A stretch of 64,000 nucleotides of DNA, taken from assembly GCA_030562195.1 (NCBI GenBank), contig JAUJPP010000006.1:1736001-1800000 (forward strand), written 5' to 3'. A program made the translations under genes and the position numbers. Below, one piece after another: positions 38,001 to 53,000 of the stretch. The number at the start of each line of letters is the position of its first letter. The stretch's first letter is position 1. A model generated the notes under the pieces. That model had not been told where the DNA came from. It searched no databases and saw nothing but the letters and a program-made list of their open reading frames with translations. This DNA comes from Nipponacmea schrenckii (Eukaryota; Mollusca; Gastropoda; Lottiidae).

Positions 38001-41000
38001 TTGGGATATTGTTTTAAATTCACGTGTCAATGTCAACAAGACAGCCGAGTCGTTTTCCTTTCTCATCGACAATTAAGAAATTATAAATATACAAAACAAA
38101 AAATATAAATTAAAACACGATTTGCCAAGAAGATAGACTATAATTGTATTTTTGTAATATATTTGTCTATTATATATATGTATAATATTTGAATGACATT
38201 TAGAAGAAGATAGAACATTAAACAAATAAGATAACTATTATAGATATACTACTCCTTCCTGTATGTGAATTGAAACGTTGCAAAAATTAAAGGAAGGAGT
38301 AGTATATCCATAATAGTTATCTTATTTGTTTATATATATGTATTTTAATAACTTTAGTAACCATGGATTATAGACGTATTTACTGTCAATAAATTTTTTA
38401 TAATTATTATTATTATTTCTCTATTACTCCGAAGGTAACATTCAAATTCCCCACTTTCAATTAATTGATTATTTTATAAAGAAATCCCTGCACCATCACG
38501 CCACTGCTAACCAGATTCCAAAACGTTCGAAATAGCTTACTTGTTTATAGTTAAAATCCATCTGTGTTGATTTACACCAAGAATTCAGACCGTGGTGAGC
38601 TGGTACCACCAAGTTGATATCACTCTTATTTCTTTATATTAATAATACTAATATAAAAATATATAGTCCTATCTTCCTGTCCAGGGCCAATGCTTTTAGG
38701 TCAATTTTATTCTCACTTTATCTAACACCAAAAGAACTGAACTAAATTGAACAGAGCTTTGAAACATACAGTTCTAGACTTGGACCAGTGTATTTAGATC
38801 AATTGTCTGCCTGTGTCAACCTAACACCATATTAAACAACCACCAATCCAATTCATAATCTAACCAGAGACAACAAGTCACAATATTCAACACGATAAAA
38901 ATAAAAAGAGTTCAAATTTCAAATCTGATTCACAATCCATACACAGACAAACTGAGGACAATATCCGTGATTCATTTTCAACACATCTAATCATATCAAC
39001 CTTTAATATGCACTTTGTTTTAACTCGAGTCTTTCTTTTGTGACCTAGACCAGCGTTTTTAAACGACTGTTAAACTTGAATAAGACGCCACTCTAAGAGG
39101 TTCGATTCCGAAATGAGATCCATATTCCAACCACTAGTAACCTTATTACAGCATCTTCTAAACCAACAGAGCTAGCACTGACTCAAAACCAACACAATAC
39201 CAATACTTAAACAGGTAAAGCGCTGGCGATAGTCGACAACACTGACTCCTAACACAGACAATACCATGTCAAAACGACTTCAAAACATTCAACACGATAA
39301 TCATAGACGATCTTAACCTTTCAAAAAAAAACATTTTATTAACAACATATCCTCGTAGCTTTAATCTGGTCTTTTTGATCTTCGTTTTTATCCATCCTTG
39401 TTTTCTATTAGTCCGAAACATTCTGACTTTCAATCTGTATAAAACGCAACTTTGACTTTTTTAATCGGTGTTTTTCTCTGCAGTTGATTCTACACTTAAA
39501 AAAAATCTTAACGGAACATCTGCATCTGTATAAATAGAATCTTCCTGCCTCCACCTTCCCTTATGTTGGTTATTGTACACAGTTATTAAGCCAGAAATAA
39601 CACACTACCAAACCTAATGCTAAAAAACTATAGTGAGAAATATGCTTTGTGTCTGTCCTTTGAATTAAGCGAGATTGACAAAGTACTTGAAGCTAGGATT
39701 AACCATGTTTAGATTGTGGATTTAGAATTAGTTTAAGGTTTTAGCCAGTGTATTATTATTTGTTGTTGTGTAGTTTTGTTTATATTATATTCCAATAGCT
39801 CGAGGGTTTGAATAAATTAACTGACCCAGTGAGAGCGTCAATGGACCCAGTGAGAGCGTCAATGGACGCCGTGCTATAAGTACATCCCTAACAAAAGTCA
39901 AATTATAATATTCAACTTTTGTTAATCATCATGAACTTGTTTTTTATAAGTAACGGTTCAAGTTCGATGTCACAGTAACGCCGAGATTTGTCGATTTGGA
40001 TGTCAACATATTATTTGTATAGCTGGGTAGCATTTTCCATTTTTTGAAATCTTGTTGAAAGTCAGATTTCAAATGTCATTGGACTGTCCTAATAGTGACA
40101 AAGTTGCTTCCAGGCCCTTGGCTAACGAGATAAGGGTGGGATGGGCAAAGCACACGACAAAAAATGAATTTCCTCGGACAAAATTCTAACAATTTTATGA
40201 CTTGAACAAAGACCATACACCATACCCCATACCACATACCCCATACCACATTGCCCCTCCAGATATATTACTTTCCCCTCCTGATAATCATGTTTCACTA
40301 CCCACCCGGGAACATCTGTAGCCTATTCGATAATTCAAATAAAGATATTAACCTATACCAGCTGACTGGATAATCTCCACAGTTTACCGGTCTTATTAAT
40401 CAGTCTTTATATAGAGTGTGTAATATCGCCAATCCCTGTCAAATATTTCAAATATTTCAGTCAAAGTTGTCAGCTGCATGGGAAAAATGAAAATGAAATG
40501 AATGGAGTTTTACATCCTAGGCTTCTGCACTTTATTGTTTTATAAAGACAGGCAACGCCATGCAGTGTGCAATGCGGCAAATTTGAGTGGCATAAACCTA
40601 CTATTTTGAGATTTCCAACTTTCCACGAATCTTTAGCGTTCACAATCTGTAACACAATGGGTCACGGTTTATTGTTCGATTCAAAAGACTTGACGCGTTT
40701 TCCATGTCAGTCCCTCCAACCTGCATCACCGACAGGGGAAAACCGGACTGAAAAATCCGAAAGTTCATTTCGACCTTTGCCAGGATTAAACCCGGGATTT
40801 AGCATCTAACACACTGAGCCACCGCGGCTCCCTCAGTTCCATCGGTAGACACATTCAAGCAATAGAATAATATTACTCAAATAAAGAAGAGTGTAAATTG
40901 AATATTTTTTTTTACCTACAGACTCTCATAATCTATAAAAGATAGTGTCTGTCACATTATTACAATGTTTGTACCAGAGGTAACTATTTCTCGCCTACCA

Positions 41001-44000
41001 CAGTGATAACACTGTCTGATAAACCAACATCATTCTCCGGTCTCCATTCTAGCTAAATAATCTAATTATATCGCCAATATATAGAATATTTTACTTTAAA
41101 AACTACTACATACCATTCATCAACTGTATTTTCTAACCACCAAGTCAAATAACTGCATTAAACTAAGATAATAGTTAAAGTGAAGAGACGTCCCGAGTCG
41201 ACTGTAGGAGATATTATCATGTTATTAACAACACTGAATACAAATATTTTAACCCAGGTTATGACATAACTTGGTGCAGTTCAAATTCTCTTTCTATTTC
41301 CTTTCAAGTCAACTATATCACTAATATGATTATAGTTGAATACCGTCTTCCCTAAACAACAAACCTGTTATTATTATCGCTAGTGGATACATGTAAGATG
41401 TAAATGAAATGAATGGAGTTTTACGTCCTGCTTTGCTCATGTAAGATATAAATAAGGTAAGTAGAGAGTCCTACAAACAAGTCGTAAAACCCGACCTGTA
41501 ATGTGTTCCTCCCCCCCCCCTCTAATTGCTCCCTCACGGTTACTACAAGACATCGATTTACAACAATAAACACAGTCCAATAAGATACAGAACAGTGGGA
41601 TATAAAACTACATTTCATTGGTCCAATAAGATACAGAACAGTAGGATATAAAACTACATTTCATTTGTCCAATAAGATACAGAACAGTAGGATATAAAAC
41701 TACATTTCATTGGTCCAATAAGATACAGAACAGTAGGATATAAAACTACATTTCATTAGTCCAATAAGATACAGAACAGTAGGATATAAAACTAAATTTC
41801 ATTGTCCAATAAGATACAGAACAGTAGGATATAAAACTACATTTCATTGTCCAATAAGATACAGAACAGTAGGATATAAAACTACATTTCATTAGTCCAA
41901 TAAGATACAGAACAGTAGGATATAAAACTCATTTCATTAGTCCAATAAGATACAGAACAGTAGGATATAAAACTCTATTTCATTAGTCCAATAAGATACA
42001 GAACAGTAGGATATAAAACTCTATTTCATTAGTCCAATAAGATACAGAACAGTAGGATATAAAACTCTATTTCATTAGTCCAATAAGATACAGAACAGTA
42101 GGATATAAAACTCTATTTCATTAGTCCAATAAGATACAGAACAGTAGGATATAAAACTCTATTTCATTTCATTAGTCCAATAAGATACAGAACAGTAGGA
42201 TATAAAACTCTATTTCATTAGTCCAATAGATAAGAACAGTAGGATATAAAACTCTATTCATTAGTTCAATAAGTACAGAACAGTAGGATATAAAACTCTT
42301 TATTTCATTAGTCAATAAGGTATAAACACATAGGATGATTAAAGCTCTTTTTCATTTCATTAGTCCAATATGATACAGAACAGTAGGATATAAAACTCTA
42401 TTTCATTTCATGTGTCAATAAGTACAGAACATAGGATATAAAACTCTATTTCATTTCATTGTCCAATAAGATACAGAACAGTAGGATATAAAGACTCTTT
42501 TCATTAGTCTCAATAAGGTACAGAACAGTAGGATATAAAACTCTATTTCATTAGTCAATAAGTGACAGTAATATAAAATCATTTGATTGATTTCCATAAA
42601 TCAACAGGATATAAAGACTCTATTTCATTAGTCCAATAAGATACAGAACAGTAGGATATAAAACTCTATTTCATTAGTTCAATAAGATACAGAACAGTAG
42701 GATATAAAACTCTATTTCATTTCATTTGTCCAATAAGATACAGAGCAGTAGGATATAAAACTAGATTTCATTAGTTATAAAACTCTAATTCCCATTGTAT
42801 TGAGTTCAAATTTTTCCTATGTTGTTATTATGATTTCACTATGTGTTACTCATATTAACAATTTTAAAGCCTCATCAAGACATGTTATCTGTATAACTGC
42901 TGGGGGTCTGAGTGACCTTTAACCTCATTATCAGAAACATTCCTCAATCTCCGGTCTAACTAAATGATCTAAGTTAAGAAGAAAGGATGTCGCTGTCTAT
43001 CTAGTTAACTTCTGGTAGGCCATAGGTAATTAACCTATATAAGTCAAGAGGTGTCGTATAATATTAAATCATTGTTATTGAGAATTTCCATAATATTCCT
43101 GTTAGTTAGGGGGGGGGGACTACTATCTCGTAGTTCCGGGAAAGCACGGGCCTAAGAATCAGACCTGATTTTTATTTCCTCGCACCGATCGGGATTTGAA
43201 CCCACGGCACCTAGTCGCCTAGCAGACGACAGTCCAACTCGCTAACCACTGAGCCATTCACCACCCAGGTCAAATTATCCCTAATATTCTTATTAGATGT
43301 AATTATTTCATTTTACATGAAACCCTAACAATCGTAAATCAATTCCAGCCTTTTCTTCAATATACCTTTTACTTTCAACCACCCAATCTATACAATAAGT
43401 GAACATTGTTTTAACCCTGGCCCAGTGCCTTCTATTAGATAAATACTTGTTACCTTTTAACCACCCTAATCCAAAATATCCCAGTTAATAACTTTCTATG
43501 ATTGATCTATTCAAAAGACAATACATTGGAGTCTGGTGTCAAAAGGTGGTTTAAATTTGCAATCTCAGTACCTTTTACTTGCACTTATTATAACAATATT
43601 CATTCTCGACATCATTCCGTACAATCATGTTAAAGATCACATTGGCATGATTGACCCTTGTTCATTCAAGGTAAATATTTCAGAATGAGTTTAACAGACC
43701 AGTTCTTATCTATATTACCATCAATATCCCCAAATATCTTACAGATAATATCTTAAATTAAACCAAGGATGTCATACAAGTTATTTTAATTATAAATTCA
43801 CTAACAGTATCTCTTATCATATTTTATTATCACCAACATTCCCTTATCCCCGGTATGATCTATTTAGAAGACACGTGGGGAAGGAGCGTGTCTCTCAATG
43901 ATTGAACTTGGAATTAATTTCTATATAACTATGTAACTCTTATTAGGTGCGTTTCCACTGGACCAAAAAGTCGGATATGAGATAGCTTTTGTGTGTTTAA

Positions 44001-47000
44001 TTTGCCGAACCTTACGGTTTGGGCCAAAACTCCTTTTTGTGTTCGGCAATTATTAATCGGGGCTACCTAAATAAAAACTTGAAGACGTAATTTTCTCGTT
44101 CGGTAACAGCCAGTGTAAAGGTGTATAATTCTCTATTGAATTATCAGTAATCATTGCCCAGAGTAAGCGATCTAAAACATAAGATGCCATGCCATCAAGT
44201 CAATGGTGATTCTCACTCGTAACATTTTCTTTCAAAATTACACTAATTGTACACTGCATGGAGTTGGCCTATTAAACTATAAGTTTTCACTATTCATTGG
44301 AAACAATCGAAAGCAAACAGAAGGTTAAAATGGGATTTTGCTCCTGTGTTGAACGACACATAATGAGGCTTGAACCAACTTATTAAAACGTGTAAAATAC
44401 TACCAGGACAGATGTCAAGTGTTTCTGTAATACTCCACTGTGATAACCTCTTCATTATAGAGTCAACAAGAGACTTATATCCCGGGGTCAGATCTTCCAA
44501 CTGACCTAACCACCACATGAAGAGAAGACCCCACCAGGACCAGTGGTGATTAAAGTAAATTATCATGTTCTGGTAATTCTAGTTCATCTCTAGATTGTTT
44601 CTAGATCAGATAATTACCATGTAAAGTGTGCAGCTTGTAGCTGTATCTAATTTAACAATGGGCTGAATTATAAACACTCTTTCAGAACACGCTTATATTA
44701 AAGATATAAATCAAGTCATCCCAACCCAACTCGTATCGAACTCTAAATATTTTTTAGAAAAGGGGGGTAAGAAGACATCGATTGTATCCGAACAACCCTG
44801 GCAGGGATCAGGACTTTGTTTCTAAACGACCATATGACTGAATCAGGACAACCGTCCAGAAACATGCTGCTTGTACTGAACACGTCAAGGGATGGATAAT
44901 CCAAGGAATGCCAGTCAACTCCGAGTCGACGATTACCAAACACTGTCATCAATCCGATAACTCGTGTACCCTTCGGAAAATGTGGTCCCATGTCTGTTGT
45001 CACCGCCACACTCACTGTAGGAACTCCCATGAACCTTCGGTGCCATAATTTCAAATACCCTAACAAAAAGTTCTATATTTGTTACAATTAAATTGTTCAC
45101 TAACTACACAAACAATACTTTCCCGTAAGAGACAATGCTGGCTTATATGCCTGTGCTATTGATATGTTGCTTGAAACGCAAAGTTGTCTACAGTTGATAA
45201 TGGTATCCAAGTTAAAACGGTAACCTGTCAAAACGGTAACAAAATGGTAGCAGATACTTTGGTTAAAACCGTTACAAAAAAGTCCCCTAAAAGGTATGTT
45301 GTTACCGTTTCGATAGAGTTGTTACCGTTTAGACTTCAAAATTTGCCACTGTTTGACATGTTACCATTTTAAGACGTGCAGATGTGACCTTGAAAACCAT
45401 TTGAGTTGACCTTCAAATGACGTATTAACCACCGATCTATATGATCAGAGAAGTGATTTCTATTGAAACAAGCAGCTCAATATACAGAAGAATGTGTAGA
45501 ATGTGTTGTATTGTTTATAATAACACTAGCTCGACAAGCTAACAGTGTTTATAACGGGGTGGATACTGACTGCCTCGGGGTAAACGCTCTACCCTCATAT
45601 ACCCCGACTACACTACTCAACAATAGTGTATTACAACCCTGTCTACGGTCTGGGTCAACCGGTTTTCAAAATCTCTCTTGTTGAACGAATTGAATAGAAA
45701 ATAAAACAAAACCAACTAACATTTCTGTTTTCCCATAAAAAATATGGACCGAGGTCACGTATTAAGATCTAAATTATAAGTTCTGTTAAATTTAGTTGAG
45801 GTTGTATATTGATTTAGAATAATGAAATAAATGGTGATAACAAGCTGAAGGTATCGACTCATTACGATTAGTATATTAACGGAATAACGACATGATATCA
45901 TTTGAAAGTTGGTTGTAATTCAGAGCTTCACTCAGTGCTTTCTTTCGACAACGTTCATCACATGTTAACCTGCAGCAACAGTGCCAAACAACTTGAATAC
46001 AAATAATCTTTAAATGACATTTTTAAAGTAGACGTAATATTTGAATAAGACCATTATTATAGATATACTACTACTCTTTAATTTAAGCAACGTTTCAATT
46101 CACATACATGTATCTTGATAAAGATTACCCGTAATGAATAGAAACGTTTGTTTAAATAAAGACCACTAGTATAGATATAATAGTGGTCTTTAAATTTAAA
46201 CAAAGTTACAATACTATTATTGTATTACTTGATAAAGATTCCTGTATGTGAATTGAAACGTTGTTTAAATTAAAGAGAAGTAGTAGATCTATAATAGTAT
46301 TTGTTATTCAAACTGGAATAAATAAGAAAATATTATAAACATACCCATTATTGAAATAAAATCCATCTTGTTACAATTTGGACAAAATATATTCTTTCCA
46401 ATTCTACCACAGATACAATCGAATAGTAATCCTTCAACGTTAAAAGTTATATTGAAATCAAACGGCGATCCTTGACCGTTGCTTGCTTCACTTGTATATG
46501 AATGGCTTCAGTAAATATTAAAAGACGGTCGCTGACCGTTACATGTTCTGCAACTACTCTATACTGACCATCCTATATCTGGACAATGAATTAAACCCAG
46601 CTACCGCAGACCTCGACAATTAAACTGTATAAAAGGGGCGGAGCTAGAATTATTTGTCCTGTCAATCAAGTAATTAACAATCTCTGTATACTCATCTTCA
46701 CAGCTGGACTTCTTGACAAACCCTCGGGGGTTTTAAACGCTTGACCAGATAGTCTTGATTAACCAGTTGTAAAGAATGTAATACAATACACGTCTGGTAG
46801 TTAGAGTCTACTGGTTGTAAAACTGTTAAACATTACAAGTTTATTGTGTGGCCATCACGAACAATAAGTAAATACAGACTATATTTCTAATTATCAAGTT
46901 GTAAATTGTACCAATTGTTAGATTATGTCAGGGTCTCTAACGTACAAATATTTCAAACCTTTTCCTTGCGCAATGAGGGAATTTTGCTGAGTTGCAATTG

Positions 47001-50000
47001 TGTCTTGACCAGAACATGGCAGTGTATATTGTAGAAACGTAATGGATGATGACAATGTAAATTATTGAAACGTTGTGGATAATAAAACCCAGCAGTAGTA
47101 AACAATATAAACTGAAGATGACAATGTTATATACAATATAAACTGAAGATGACAATGTTGTATACAATATAAACTGATGGTGACAATGTAAATAGTTATA
47201 GGGGTGGTATACCATACTAACTTATGATGATAATGTAATTTGTTGAAACGTTGTGTACAATACAATTCAAGAGTATTATACCATAAAATTGAGTTCCATT
47301 ATTTTATATGTTAGTCCTTAACTAATAACGTTCTAAACCGTTTGACGGAAATTTCGTAACGTTAGGAAACGTGAGATATTTTTATTGAATTGTAGACGAA
47401 CTGGACGTCAGGTTTTAATACTGTAAAGTAGAACCCATAACAGATATCTGCTACATTAAGATTGTAGACGGCTGTGACTCTGAAAGGTTGTTGAAATGTA
47501 TTTGCTTATAAAGCGACTTTGTAGAAAACAATTTCCTTGTAAAAATTCCCGGATGTGAAGGTAATTAACAATTAAATCTAATTAGTAAATAATTGACATC
47601 AGACGTCCACGTGTTAATGTGGACTTGAAAAGCTAAACCTTATTTACAGGTAAACCTCAATTAAAACATAATTCTTCTCTATTGACCAACACACAATACA
47701 TCTACCTACATCACAATTACCTGTTAAAACAAACTAACACAGCCCCATTTCAAGATAAGCTCTAATTAAAATAGACGAATAAAGGCGTTCAATATTACAT
47801 CTTACATAATACCCGGATTACCTCAAAACCTTAATTCAACAATCAACACAAATTGAACGGTATACGAAGATATTATCTATAAGCCTTTCGATTTAATGAA
47901 AATAATTGGGGTTGTCCATCCTACTTGAAGAAGATATGTTGAGTTTTGACCCTATCATGATATACTTGATCTGATCTCGAGATCTCTTGAGTGGAATAAC
48001 GGAGAAATATTACTAAAATATTACAGGGCATTACGACATAGTGATATTGAGAATTGTTAATCCAAAATGAGGTGAGTAGTAACGAAGAAATTACGACGGG
48101 GACATTTCGTAACGTCTCGAAGTGAGGATTGTCTAAACATTCGCGATAGTTTAATTGAATTGTAGAAGAACTGAACGTCAGGTGTTGATTCTGTTAAGTA
48201 ATATCAATAACAGAAATTTGATGAATTAACTTCCGTCGTACTTTTATAAAGAAAATAAACAAACAAACAAAACATAAATAAATGTCAATATAATTTTCAT
48301 AATTTAGGTTTGTGAAATTCAGTCTACCAAACCTCTTGAAACTAAGCTTTCCCGGATAATCATTACCCATAGACAACTGGAATAATGAGGAATGATGTCT
48401 TTTAAATATCTGAATTTCACCATAGGGAATAAAAACGTAACGGCCTCGTTTTGTATACAGATTCAGCTTCACGAAAACTACCGAGGTTTGCTGAATATTA
48501 CAACGGTATAATTTTATTCCTTACTTACCCATTTTGTATTATAATATAATAAATTTCAGTTCCATATTACATACGTTGTATGTGCACCATTCCGATTTTA
48601 CTTCTGAAGTCAGTAGTTCCTGATATTTCTGAAGAACGTTACTAGATTATGACGTCACTGTCAGAAACGATGTCGGACTTATGGACCTTTTAGCGTCCTC
48701 AATTCACAAAGTTGATCATCACAAATTTAATTTTCTCCTTCAATAATCACCATCATCAAACTGACTGTAAAGGTTGCATTGACTTAATATAGATTTTCCA
48801 AATTTTTAATCAGACGTCTGTGGTTCATGTAAGTCATTACAAGTTAACCCTTTCAGATTATCATTAACAATCTCTACATGTTTAAATTTCAACCGAACAT
48901 CACCATTAGAAGTAAATAGTTGTACACATAATACAGGTAAGTATAAGTTTAGTCTCAATTCACCAATCTACTTTAACAGCCTTTATTTCAAAGACGGCGT
49001 TATTTATGTTACCGTAAACCATGACCAATTCTCCACTTGGTCTTAAATTAAATCCAACTTTCCCTGTCCACAATGTTAACGACTCCAAACCTAAGACGTC
49101 CCAGGGTTGACTGTTATATGAATAACAATTCAGATATATAAGAATTTTATCACTGTCCCTATCTATAATATATTATCTATATTTTATATATCATGTTTTA
49201 TTATCGACTAGAAAACAACAAACTAGGTTCTTATTATGATTGATATTACTTAAAGGTGTAGGGTCGTTTGTAAATATGTTTAAAGGAAGAGTACCTCTTT
49301 GAATGGACATAAAAGTCTAAACTGGTCAATAACAAGATACATGTATATCTATTAAACTAAGTTATTATTGAAAAACACTTCTAACTTAAACTTGGTCAAT
49401 AAGAGTATATATTCATCAGTTAGACTTACCAGGTGTCATGACTAAAGAAAAGAATATATAAACTAAGTAATTATTGAAAAGCGCTTCAGAAACGCTTTCT
49501 GAATTTATAAGATTATAGAGAGATGCTGTTGTATAGTTTTAACACCATCAGGAAACTGCTGAACTCATCTTGGCCAGGTGTAAAATTTATATTTTGATCA
49601 TTCTAGGAGATATTATACCTTTAATAAGCTGATAATAAATTATAGTAGTGATTGTATATTTGAAAAAGAATACCCGATATTTTTGAAGAAAATCATAAAA
49701 ATGTTAATAAAAAAAGCCCCGAGGACAAACTAGGTCATAAAAATATAAAATACGATTCTTTCTTCATTAGCATGTAACTAGGTCAAATTATATATTATAA
49801 TTCATATCCTTGAGAGAAAAGCAATAAACAATCGAAACGAAATAATCATAAAGATAATCAAACATTCTTTTTTTGTTTTCTTTTTTTGAGAATTCATTCA
49901 CTCCTACTAGCGCTTTAAACAATAATATTAGATTTCCCCTCTTATTTTTTACATTTTTCGGACTTAAAATTATTAAAACTAATTTGTTATATACTCGTCT

Positions 50001-53000
50001 GTTATACTACAACGTTTATTTACGTATAATTTCCCCCCAAAATCATCCATAAAGTAGGTGAATTTACTACATATTTCTCGTAAGAGAGGAATATCAGAAT
50101 CAACATCATATCCTGAACACATTCTTACCTCGACATCCTACCCCGAATACAGCTTTTGACTCGAGGAAGTATGGCCAATGAGGTTGTGGTTTGGAAACGA
50201 TGTTTTGTCAGTAGAGAGTCGGATTGTAGTCTACTAAGTTGAGAAACAGTGCCAAGTATGTGTCATGTGCCAAAGAGTGCAAAGGTGACACCCTCAGGGA
50301 GTAAGTTGACAGCCTTTAGGGGTGATGTCATAAAGGATTACTGTCATTGACTGTCAACTTACATGACAAATAAATATTTGAGGACATGTATCATATCAAC
50401 CCAATGACAGAGCAATGAATTAAGTTTTATGATCTTCTGGACGCGGTTTCGCTGATGAAAACAAGACGTATGGCATAATAGTCTACTATACCGAGTCAGT
50501 ATTCTACAAATAATCTCTACAAACTCTATACATGATATTAACATGGTCCTTCATCGTGTCGAATATGAAAGTGAATACATCGAGATAATACCCTTCGGAT
50601 TTTTCAAACCGGTGAATCCTCATGTGAACAGTTCGATAGCTTCTACTATTACTTATATATATTGGGAGCCGTGGTAGCTCAGTGATTTTCCAAATCTGTT
50701 TTTTTACCCTGTAATTGATGCAGGTCGGAGGGACTGACATGGAAAAGCGTCTAGTCGTTTGGTTGGGACAATAAACCAAAGCCCAATGTGCTACAAGCTG
50801 TCCACCAGAAAGATCCCCGAAAGTTGGAAATCGCAAAAAGAGTAGTCTAATGAATCACTCATTGTTAAAAACCGTATTATTATCTACAATAATGTTTCCC
50901 ATCCAGTATTTTTTAGTCAAACGTCAACCTGGCTGACTTCGATACAAGGTTATAGATAAAATATCAAATTCTTCCTTGAGTAATATTAACTACTTAGCTA
51001 TCACTTGTTATGAAGAATACTTAGTGTGTTATCTAACTGAGCAACGTTTCGACGACGGTACACTTGTCTTAATTAAGATTCTTGTGACTACAAGTGGATA
51101 ACAACTATTGTTTCATTTCAGCAATACAACGTTTCGAAGATGAAACACTCGTCTTTGTCAAGATATTTTTGGCCACGAGTGGAAAACAACTATTATTTTA
51201 TTGCGACGTTTCGACGATGGTATTCTTGCCCTTACCAAGTTAATCAACGACATCGTCGAAACGTCACATTGGTGCAAAAATAACTGTATTTAATATATAT
51301 ACAATGTGTTGTGTTTATTGTAGACAGTTACCAAATACCACTTACAGAAACACATCAATTCATCATTACACCATAAAATATAATATATACTATTGTCCTA
51401 GTCGTTTAACGTTTCAGCTTAATGCCTTCTTCAGATACACCCCAGTAGTTTATGATCACATTTTATTCGCCTATCTAATTACTTATTTAAAGTTAAGAAT
51501 CAATGTAATGTTGTTAGTAATGATATAGGTACATATAACACTATAAAACATTATCTTACCTACTAAAAAACGAAAAATAAGTCAGACACCATGAAAGGAA
51601 GATGGAGTGGCCGAGAGTCAGATGATGTAGACGAGAAACTTGTTTGTTGAGAAATACTCGCAAGATGACGAGATTTGTTGTTTAACAGGTTGGCTGTCTT
51701 CCCTCCCTCCCTGACAGGACCTGGGTAAACCTCACTACACACTCTATATTTACCCACACTCTAGTCAATTTTAACATCTTCCCAAACTCAAGGTACAGAC
51801 TTTCACAGTCGAGTAGTTCGTTACTTTATTTATATCATAGTAAAAAATATTAAAAAGTAAAATAGTATAATTGTAATAGGGAAAATAGAAAGAAAGTGAA
51901 CGCTTGAAACATTTTCAAAATCAAGCCGTTTTTTAAAATTTATAATCTAATAAAATAAATAAGACTATTATAGAAATACTAGCATATTTTACTTTACCGA
52001 AAATAAAACCCATCATTTCACCATGGTGACCAAAAAATATAATTTTGTATCCAGAAGGAGAAAAATCATGACGTTTTCACTATTTACCTTGGAAACAAAT
52101 CCTAGCCGTTTTACGAAATCTGTTTTTTATTTGAAATCAATCTAACTGAAATGCAGATCCAGACATTTTGTTTCGTGTTTATTCTAAGGGTAACTTCACT
52201 TGTCCTAGACATTATAAAACTCAGACCAAAACAGACCAAAACCCTGTCATCTTCGCCTAACCTACCTAACTCGACCTATGATACTGTGACGATGAATAAA
52301 TTTAAACTCACGGTCCCTTTATTTACATAATATATACAATTAAATCTTACTTCAAAGTCACGCTTATCCAGAATTACAGTTTAAATCTTGTAACACATGT
52401 CCTGTTAATCGCGTCACACCGTCTTGATATTTAAACTGCATGCTTCAAGTACCAAATGTAATAGACGACATCCCTCTCCAATTTCAATTTAATTTTAAAC
52501 TTTACTCTATTCGGTAAAAGGCCTAGCTAGACACTTTTATTTTAAAGTTTGCTGTTTGCTAGAAACTTTACTTCAAACGGTGAACCATTTTCAACTCATG
52601 AAAGCCAACCACTGCAGAAATTCTGTCAAAACTTTGTTGTAAATAAAATATGGTAACAGATTAATATAAGTTTCGACATGTTCCTGAAACCATAGTCTTT
52701 ATATATGTATTTATAATTTGTAATTTATGAATGAATATATTTTTTTTTAAATATATGAAACTAAATAGTCCTACCAAGGTAATAGATTTTGTTAAAAGTT
52801 TTAATTTTATCTCCAGGTTACACTGTCTACAGTATGCGGCATATTTTCGGTGGTCAAACGTCAAAGTGAAAATATTTAAGAATAAGGTCTTTGAACAGCC
52901 GAAAACATTCATCATATGGCCACTAGAATTACCATTTGGGCGACATTCTTCGTCTGCAAATTCAAGTCACATGTACATAGCAACAGTGACGTCATAATCT

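Noticed and set aside
45184..45372. 62-codon frame
   Set aside because: It coincides with the inverted AAACGGTAAC cluster, which explains the sequence better.
48194..48472. 92-codon minus-strand frame
   Set aside because: No recognisable domain or splice sites; within an AT-rich intron.
51563..51757. 64-codon frame ending near a donor-like site
   Set aside because: The frame stops just before the GTAAGA site, so it cannot splice in frame; kept only as a possible untranslated exon.
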